30,004 nucleotides of DNA. Origin: JAHFIW01 sp035495855. GTDB lineage: Bacteria; Patescibacteriota; Patescibacteriia; SG8-24. The translations under genes and the position numbers were made by a program. The stretch lies in assembly GCA_035495855.1 (NCBI GenBank), contig DATJFD010000051.1, positions 1 through 30,004 on the forward strand, read 5' to 3'. Of the stretch, positions 25,054 through 30,004 are shown one piece after another (position 1 is the stretch's first letter; every line of letters begins with the position of its first letter). The notes beneath the pieces were generated by a model. That model had not been told where the DNA came from, did no database searches, and worked only from the letters and a program-made list of their open reading frames with translations.

Positions 25054-25054
25054 A

Positions 25055-25060
25055 ATTATA
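25055..25060 (-). promoter_or_regulatory. TATAAT box at the start of the OppA-like gene
   Basis: A perfect TATAAT on the - strand ends one base before the GTG start, next to the heptamer hairpin. No -35 is visible. A start of transcription about seven bases on would fall inside the predicted coding region, so either the box or the annotated start is wrong. Confidence 0.3.
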
Positions 25061-25064
25061 TGAG

Positions 25065-25134
25065 GTTGTAGGTGGTAGGGGTAGGTTGTAGGGCGCTTGA
25101 AAACCGCTACAACCTACGACCTAGAACCTACAAC
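25065..25134. repeat. Facing heptamer arrays, CTACAAC family
   Basis: Left arm: GTTGTAG, GTGGTAG, a six-base GGGTAG, GTTGTAG (25065-25091). Right arm: CTACAAC, CTACGAC, CTAGAAC, CTACAAC (25107-25134). The arms face each other across a 15-base loop and could form a long hairpin between secG and the OppA-like gene. Confidence 0.85.
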
Positions 25135-25149
25135 CTAAGCCCGCGGCGT

Positions 25150-25374
25150 TCAGGCCGCGGGGACGATGATCGTGGCGAGCGCCAGACCGAGGAAGACGAC
25201 GGCGAAGACGATGGTCGAGCGGAAGAGGATCTTTTCGACGCCGCGCTTGGTCCTGTACACGTTGCCTTCGCCGCCGAACGTCGAACCGAGCCCCGTTCCG
25301 CGGGACTGCAGCAGGATGGCGATGATGAGCAGCGACGAGACGACGATCTGCGCGATGGTGAGGTACGTCTTCAT
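25150..25374 (-). CDS. secG: Preprotein translocase subunit SecG
   Basis: SecG is a small accessory subunit of the SecYEG channel. The 74 residues contain two membrane helices (about 4-23 and 50-72) and the conserved linker with LLQSRGTGLGSTFGG followed by YRTKRGVEK and the second helix. Length and topology are standard. I chose the ATG at 25372-25374; an in-frame TTG five codons upstream is less likely. A TTGACA/TACCTT promoter lies about 60 bases upstream. It is followed by a heptamer hairpin and the OppA-like exported protein. Confidence 0.93.
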   Translation of the reverse strand: MKTYLTIAQIVVSSLLIIAILLQSRGTGLGSTFGGEGNVYRTKRGVEKILFRSTIVFAVVFLGLALATIIVPAA

Positions 25375-25434
25375 GGTTTTTTCGGTCAAATTCGGCCGGT
25401 AATGGAGGTTTCGCGTCGAAAAGCGACTGCGGAC

Positions 25435-25463
25435 AAGGTACCACGCGGGGGAGCGGGTGTCAA
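25435..25463 (-). promoter_or_regulatory. Promoter of secG
   Basis: On the - strand, TTGACA (25463-25458) and TACCTT (25440-25435) are separated by 17 bases. The leader to the secG ATG would be about 55 bases. The -10 is a weak match. Confidence 0.5.
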
Positions 25464-25471
25464 CGGGGCGG

Positions 25472-25506
25472 GTTCGGAGCTTCGGGCTTCGAGCGTCGAG
25501 CTTTGA
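25472..25506. repeat. Heptamer array, GCTTCGA family
   Basis: Five consecutive seven-base units (GTTCGGA, GCTTCGG, GCTTCGA, GCGTCGA, GCTTTGA) lie between the divergent promoters of secG and the DsbA-like gene. A third heptamer sequence, but the same period. Only a short facing segment (CTCAAGC near 25518) is present. Confidence 0.7.
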
Positions 25507-25531
25507 GCATGCCGCTTCTCAAGCCCCCGCG

Positions 25532-25561
25532 TTGGCCTCCGGAGCCTCCTTCCATTATACT
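25532..25561 (+). promoter_or_regulatory. Promoter of the DsbA-like/pilin operon (leaderless)
   Basis: TTGGCC (25532-25537) and TATACT (25556-25561) are 18 bases apart. The ATG follows six bases after the -10, where the first transcribed base is expected, so the mRNA is probably leaderless. Confidence 0.6.
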
Positions 25562-25567
25562 GACGGC

Positions 25568-26332
25568 ATGACGACGTACGACCTCGACCTTGACCGCCCC
25601 GCGAGGGGCAAGGGCAAAAGGAGCCTCGGCTGCGCCATCGGCGGCTGGGCGCTGTTCGCCGTCCTGTTCGCCCTCATCATCTTCTTCGGCTATCGGGTCT
25701 CTCTGTATTACGGCAAGATCCGGCGCGGCGAGCTCATCGACCTGCCGCAGTTCGGTTCCCGTCTGACCACCGCCGAAGGCACCTCGGTCATCGCGCCGTC
25801 CGTGGTCGACCGGTCCGAAGTGGAATCGCCTGACGAGCCCGCAGAAGGCCCGCCGGCCCAGGAGGCCAAGCTCACCATCGTCGAGTTCGCGGACTTCCAG
25901 TGCCCCTTTTCCAAGGACGAGGCCACGGTCTTCCGCACCCTCATGCGCAAGTACGGCGACCGCGTCCGGTTCGTGTATCGCGATTATCCGCTGGAGTCCC
26001 TCCATCCCGACGCCAAGCAGGCCGCCCTGGCGGCGGAATGCGCCCGCGAGCAGGGCAAGTTCTGGGCCTATCATGACAAGCTCTTCGTGAACTCCCCGAC
26101 GCTCGCTTTCCCCGATCTCACGCGCTACGCGGAGGAGACGGGTCTCGACCCGGTCCAGTTCGAAAAGTGCCTTGTGGATGAGCGTTATAAGGACAAGGTC
26201 GCCCTCGACGCGGAACTCGCCGGCAAGCTGGGACTCCGCGGCACCCCGACGTTCTTCCTCAACGGCCAGCGCGTCGAAGGCGCCATCCCCGCGGACATCT
26301 TTGAAGGTTTGGTCCAGAAACTGTTAAAATGA
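25568..26332 (+). CDS. Membrane-anchored DsbA-family thioredoxin-fold protein with CxxS site
   Basis: The 254-residue protein has a basic cytoplasmic N-terminus, one membrane segment (about 21-48) and an extracytoplasmic DsbA/BdbD-like domain from about residue 100. The active-site region is FADFQCPFSKDEA, so the usual CxxC is C112-P-F-S115. The cis-Pro loop is GTPTFFLNG, and the helical insert has the family's AAECAREQGKFWAYHDKLF and FEKCL cysteines. DsbA-family proteins form or reshuffle disulfides; loss of the second active-site Cys suggests a monothiol or isomerase-like role, or pairing with another Cys. The ATG at 25568 sits just after a -10 box and gives the proper anchor; upstream in-frame starts would run through the heptamer repeat. 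Its TGA overlaps the ATG of the Cys-rich pilin gene (ATGA), indicating translational coupling and a shared job. Confidence 0.9.
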   Translation: MTTYDLDLDRPARGKGKRSLGCAIGGWALFAVLFALIIFFGYRVSLYYGKIRRGELIDLPQFGSRLTTAEGTSVIAPSVVDRSEVESPDEPAEGPPAQEAKLTIVEFADFQCPFSKDEATVFRTLMRKYGDRVRFVYRDYPLESLHPDAKQAALAAECAREQGKFWAYHDKLFVNSPTLAFPDLTRYAEETGLDPVQFEKCLVDERYKDKVALDAELAGKLGLRGTPTFFLNGQRVEGAIPADIFEGLVQKLLK

Positions 26333-28302
26333 GCGCTATGTCGCGTCTGTGGGAAAAGGCCGGCGTCCCCGGCAGCAAGGCCGCGGCCGTCCGGCAGGCG
26401 AACGCCGCGAGGCGCATCGCCATGGCCGTCATCGCGGCCTTTTTCCTGTTGTGCGTCCGCGCCGCTTCGGCCGACGTGGGCGACGTCTACTCTCCTTGCT
26501 GGGCCCGCGAGGAATGCCTCGACGCCAACGTGGGCGGCGTCGCCACTCCGCAGCCGAACCGGGGCACCTGCGATAACCAGCATTGTTTCGAGCTCGGCGG
26601 CAGCAATCCGTCCTGCCCCGCCGGCCAGGGCAAATGCTACGCCAACCCGCCGCCGGCCAATCTCGCGGTCACCATCGGCGGAAAGGCCAGAGTGATCGAC
26701 GTCGGCGATTACATCGCCACCGTCTATAACTACGGGGTCGCGATCGTGGGCATCATCGCGGGCGTCGTCTTCGTCGTCGCGGGCTTCCAGTACCTGACCG
26801 CGGGCGGAGACGCCGGCCGCGTGTCCAAGGCGAAGGACAAGATCAGGGACGCGCTCGTCGGCCTGCTGCTGACCTTCGGCGCTTACGTCATCCTCAACAC
26901 CATCAACCCCGACATCCTGCGTCTGCAGATGCCGAAGGTGCCGCTCGTGAAGAAAGTGCTGTTCGTGGCCTGCCAGTACTTCGAGCGGCGCGTGCCCTGC
27001 GGCCAGCCCTTCACGCTCGTGAAGATCCAGGGCGCATCGGAGTCCGATCCGGTCGAACGCCGGTTCCGCCTGGCGACCCAGGCCGACCTGAACGGCGGCA
27101 GCAGCTCCACGACGACGCAATGCATCGGCAAGAGCTGTTCGCGCGCGGGTTCCGACGACGCGACGAAACGCTGCAAGAAACCGCCCGGCTCGCAGACCTC
27201 GGCGCCTTCGACCAACTCCTCGGCCCCCGCGTCGGCCGGCATCAACGTCGTCGCGGCGGACGCGTGCCTGCCGAATCCCGTCGCGCCCTATCAGTGCGTA
27301 GACTGCCTCGGGGACGACTCCGACTGCCACGGCGCCGGCCCGAGCTCGGATTGCTGCGGCGGATACTGCACGTCGGGCAGGGTCCGCGCGGCGACCGGCG
27401 GATTCGGCGCGGCGGTGGGATCGTCGAGCTATTCCGGCACGGGCAGTTCGCTCTTCCAGGGCTCGTGCAGCAACGGCAGCAACGGCACGCGCTGCGCGGT
27501 CGATGCCGAATGTTTCTCCCACCATTGCGCGGACGTCCATGGCCAGGTCGGCGGCACCTGCACGAGCGGCCGGGAAAGCGCACCTTGCGACGAGGACGCC
27601 GACTGCGAGGGCGGCAGGGTCTGCGTCGAGATGACGGGCATCCACGTCTGCTCGACGCCGTGGTACCTGAGCGCCTGCGACAACAGCCGCGATTGCGGCT
27701 CGACCGGCCTCACCTGCCAGAGGAACCGCTGCGTGCCGCCGAACTACGGAAGCTTCGGCGTCCAGCCGTGCGACAGCGACAGCGACTGCAGCGAGAGCGT
27801 CATGGCGGGCGGCACCTTCGAGTTCGCCGGTTCGACGATGACGCGTCCCGACAACAGCAGGTGGGGCCCGATGTTCTGCTGGACCCAGGCCACGCACGTG
27901 TTCAGCTCCGACACCAAGTTCTGCAAGCCCAAGCATGACGGGGTCGTGTGCCATGTCGGAAACGATGAGTGCAGCCCCAATGGCAACTGCATCGACGGCG
28001 CCATCTCGGACCGGGCGATCATCTCGGCAAGCGCCGGCATCTGCACGGGGGCGGGTCAGGCGGGCAACGGCTGCGATCCTGGCCATGACAATTCGTGCCG
28101 GGGTCCGGGCAGGGACAACGCGAAATGCGACTCCATGCCGCATTGGGTCATCGACAACACCGGCATCTGTACCTACGACGGCACCGTGGGCGTGCCGTGC
28201 ATCCCGGGCGGCGGCGACCAGGGTACCTGCAACGCCGGCCTCAAATGCCCCGCGAACGTGCGGGTCTGCGTGGAGCCGCCGGGTTGCGGCGGCGCGCATT
28301 GA
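26329..28302 (+). CDS. VirB2/TrbC-like (T4SS) pilin fused to a large Cys-rich domain
   Basis: The 657-residue protein has a signal peptide (about 1-48, ending ASA), a Cys-rich stretch (49-110, six Cys) and a two-helix pilin core: TM1 about 131-156, a GGDAGRVSKAKDKIRD loop, TM2 about 174-192 and INPDIL. This matches the type IV secretion pilin family common in Patescibacteria. Normal members end soon after TM2. Here about 460 more residues follow with 42 cysteines, many in a C-x5-DC spacing followed by further Cys. By positive-inside logic the loop is cytoplasmic, so both Cys-rich parts lie outside. Total Cys count is about 49. The first ATG overlaps the stop of the DsbA-like gene; ATG 26338 is an alternative start. 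A strong terminator follows. It may form a surface appendage or adhesin; no other secretion-system gene is in the window. Confidence 0.85.
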   Translation: MSAMSRLWEKAGVPGSKAAAVRQANAARRIAMAVIAAFFLLCVRAASADVGDVYSPCWAREECLDANVGGVATPQPNRGTCDNQHCFELGGSNPSCPAGQGKCYANPPPANLAVTIGGKARVIDVGDYIATVYNYGVAIVGIIAGVVFVVAGFQYLTAGGDAGRVSKAKDKIRDALVGLLLTFGAYVILNTINPDILRLQMPKVPLVKKVLFVACQYFERRVPCGQPFTLVKIQGASESDPVERRFRLATQADLNGGSSSTTTQCIGKSCSRAGSDDATKRCKKPPGSQTSAPSTNSSAPASAGINVVAADACLPNPVAPYQCVDCLGDDSDCHGAGPSSDCCGGYCTSGRVRAATGGFGAAVGSSSYSGTGSSLFQGSCSNGSNGTRCAVDAECFSHHCADVHGQVGGTCTSGRESAPCDEDADCEGGRVCVEMTGIHVCSTPWYLSACDNSRDCGSTGLTCQRNRCVPPNYGSFGVQPCDSDSDCSESVMAGGTFEFAGSTMTRPDNSRWGPMFCWTQATHVFSSDTKFCKPKHDGVVCHVGNDECSPNGNCIDGAISDRAIISASAGICTGAGQAGNGCDPGHDNSCRGPGRDNAKCDSMPHWVIDNTGICTYDGTVGVPCIPGGGDQGTCNAGLKCPANVRVCVEPPGCGGAH

Positions 28303-28316
28303 CGAAGCGAACGAGG

Positions 28317-28345
28317 AACGTCCGGCCCCAGGCCGGACGTTTTTT
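28317..28345 (+). terminator. Terminator of the DsbA-like/pilin operon
   Basis: A perfect 11-bp stem (AACGTCCGGCC / GGCCGGACGTT) closes a CCA loop and runs into six T. Confidence 0.93.
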
Positions 28346-28406
28346 CGCGCTTCCGGCCTTATCCCGGCCGCGCGCGGCCGTTCCCGCGGACCGGGAGGTG
28401 CCATAC

Positions 28407-28435
28407 TTGCACGAATCTTGACGATACGATATGCT
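28407..28435 (+). promoter_or_regulatory. Possible promoter of uvrA
   Basis: TTGCAC (28407-28412) and TATGCT (28430-28435) are 17 bases apart. The -10 overlaps the first in-frame ATG (28431), which favours a later start codon. No SOS-type operator was recognised. Confidence 0.35.
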
Positions 28436-28493
28436 CGACGACAGCTTATTTCCGGCGATGCCGGAACGGATTGTTCACGCTGAAGACCGTCTC

Positions 28494-30004
28494 ATGCCGA
28501 ACGGCAACGCCAACGCGAACGCGATCGTCATCAAGGGTGCCCGGGTGCACAACTTGAAGAACGTCGACGCCAAGATCCCGAAAGGGAAGTTCACCGTCAT
28601 CACCGGGCTCTCGGGGTCCGGCAAGTCCTCGCTCGCCTTCGACACCATCTACGCGGAAGGCCAGCGCCGCTACGTCGAATCCCTGTCGTCCTACGCGCGC
28701 CAGTTCCTGGAATTGCAGGACAAGCCCGACGTGGACGAGATCCACGGCCTCTCGCCGACCATCGCCATCGAACAGCGCACCACTTCTTCGAACCCCCGTT
28801 CGACCGTGGGCACGATCACGGAGATCTATGATTATCTCCGTCTTTTGTTCGCGCGCGCCGGTCGCGCCCACTGCCCGCAGTGCGGCTCGCCCGTGATGCA
28901 CGAGAGCCCGCACGAGATCGCCAAGAAGATCCGCGACATCGTCGATGACACGGCGGTCGCCATCATGGCGCCGATGGTCCGCGACGAGAAAGGCGTGCAC
29001 AAGCACCTGCTCGAGTGGGCCGGCAAGAGCGGTTACAACGAGGTGCGCTTCAACGGCCTGTTCGCGCCGCTCGATGAGATGAAGGCCATGCGCCGCGACA
29101 AGGAACAGCGCTCGACCATCGAGGTCGTCATCGGCCGCTACGCCCAGCAGGACGAGACCCCGCAGCTCGAGGCGCAGATCGCCAAGGCCTTCGACCTGGC
29201 CGACGGGTTCCTCGTCGTCTACCGCGAGGACAACGGCGAGGACCTGCTCTTCAGCCAGCGCCTCACCTGCGCCAAGGACGGCATCCACCTGCCCGAGCTC
29301 GAGCCGCGCATCTTCTCGTTCAACAGCCCGCACGGCGCCTGTCCGGCTTGCACCGGCCTCGGCACCAAGCTCGTGGTCGAGCCTGAGCTCGTCATCCCGA
29401 ACCCCCGCCTCACGCTCGCGCAGGGCGCCATCAAGCCGTGGACGCGCATCGCCGGCAACCAGCAGTGGTACACGAAGCTCCTCGCCGCGGTCGCCAAGAC
29501 CCACGGGTTCTCCATCGATACCCCCATCGAGAAGCTGGAGAAGCGGGCGGTCGACATCATCCTCTACGGCACGGGCGAGGAGAAATACCTCGTCGACGGC
29601 GTGCAGACGCCTTTCGACGGCGTGGTCCCGAACCTCGAGAAGCGCTACAAGGAGACGGATTCCGATTACGTCATGAAGGAGATCGAGGGCTACATGAACG
29701 TGGTGACCTGCCCGGCCTGCAAGGGCAAGCGCCTGCGTCCCGAGGTCCTCGGCATCACTTTCGGCGGCAAGACCATCGCCGACACGGTCGGCCTGTCCAT
29801 CGACGCGGCCGCGGATTTCTTCGCGATGCTCTCCGCCGAGGCGGCCAAACCCGCGGGTTCCGGCAAGAAGGGCAAGGAACCGCTCCTCTCCGAGCGCGAG
29901 ATCAAGATCGCCGGCCAGGCGCTGCGCGAGGTCACGCTCCGCCTCAAGAACCTCTCCGAGGTCGGCCTCGGGTACCTGACGCTCGACCGCGCCGCCATCA
30001 CGCT
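28494..30004 (+). CDS. uvrA: UvrA, excinuclease ABC subunit A (3' end outside window)
   Basis: UvrA is the ATPase that detects bulky DNA damage and loads UvrB in nucleotide excision repair. About 503 of the usual ~940 residues are present. Visible features are IKGARVHNLKN (13-23), Walker A GLSGSGKS (38-45), YVESLSSYARQFL, the Q-loop region IEQRTTSSNPRSTVGT (92-107), HCPQCG, the UvrB-interaction region and the first zinc-finger region at 259-286. At the position of the second zinc Cys there is an Asp (CAKD, 259-262), while the partner pair C283/C286 is intact with E. coli spacing. I chose the ATG at 28494 because ATG 28431 overlaps a -10-like box; ATG 28458 is also possible. No SD is seen. The frame is open to the window edge. 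Confidence 0.95.
   Translation, partial: MPNGNANANAIVIKGARVHNLKNVDAKIPKGKFTVITGLSGSGKSSLAFDTIYAEGQRRYVESLSSYARQFLELQDKPDVDEIHGLSPTIAIEQRTTSSNPRSTVGTITEIYDYLRLLFARAGRAHCPQCGSPVMHESPHEIAKKIRDIVDDTAVAIMAPMVRDEKGVHKHLLEWAGKSGYNEVRFNGLFAPLDEMKAMRRDKEQRSTIEVVIGRYAQQDETPQLEAQIAKAFDLADGFLVVYREDNGEDLLFSQRLTCAKDGIHLPELEPRIFSFNSPHGACPACTGLGTKLVVEPELVIPNPRLTLAQGAIKPWTRIAGNQQWYTKLLAAVAKTHGFSIDTPIEKLEKRAVDIILYGTGEEKYLVDGVQTPFDGVVPNLEKRYKETDSDYVMKEIEGYMNVVTCPACKGKRLRPEVLGITFGGKTIADTVGLSIDAAADFFAMLSAEAAKPAGSGKKGKEPLLSEREIKIAGQALREVTLRLKNLSEVGLGYLTLDRAAIT

Noticed and set aside
1..30004. Alternative genetic code (TGA as Gly)
   Set aside because: TGA is the natural end of several genes here, including the DsbA-like, pilin and GT4 genes, at normal family lengths.

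Overview
The window looks like chromosomal DNA of a high-GC member of the Candidate Phyla Radiation (Patescibacteria). The evidence is a VirB2/TrbC-type pilin with the two-helix core common in that group, a substrate-binding protein held by an N-terminal anchor, a SecG of minimal size, RNase J rather than RNase E, a very large surface protein, and mostly SD-poor or apparently leaderless starts. TGA is used as a stop codon (DsbA-like, pilin and glycosyltransferase genes), so the recoded code-25 lineages are excluded. I cannot place it more precisely from sequence alone.

Layout: (1) 1-555 is the 3' end of a secreted protein gene. (2) 719-13027 encodes a 4,102-residue surface protein with a long signal peptide, seven Gly-rich modules, four IPT/TIG domains, five fibronectin-III-like domains, a Cys-rich segment, carboxypeptidase-regulatory-like domains and a C-terminal membrane hairpin. 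(3) rnhB follows on the + strand and ends at a bidirectional terminator. (4) 13767-17592 (- strand) is a glycan cluster: a polyprenyl-phosphate sugar transferase and two GT4 glycosyltransferases. (5) The RNase P RNA gene (17718-18196, +) has a good sigma70-type promoter and a terminator. (6) A - strand block holds secG, an OppA-like binding protein, a broken tRNA-Leu copy, an intact tRNA-Leu(CAG), RNase J, TrpRS and a C39-like cysteine-peptidase-fold protein. (7) On the + strand, a DsbA-like protein is translationally coupled to a pilin-like protein with about 49 cysteines, followed by the 5' half of uvrA.

How the genes may work together: the sugar transferase and the two GT4 enzymes would start and extend a lipid-linked surface glycan, next to the giant surface protein. 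The DsbA-like protein probably serves disulfide chemistry in the Cys-rich pilin it is coupled to. RNase P RNA, tRNA-Leu, RNase J, TrpRS and UvrA are housekeeping functions.

The most unusual signal lies between the genes. Most short intergenic gaps carry arrays of degenerate heptanucleotides (AGTCGAA, CTACAAC and GCTTCGA families), usually as facing inverted copies that could form long hairpins, and several run into a stop or start codon. Other notable points are a tRNA-Leu copy whose T-loop is split by a 51-nt insert made exactly of two perfect-stem hairpins, an RNase HII with the GRG arginine replaced by cysteine, and two terminator-like hairpins in front of the 12-kb surface gene.
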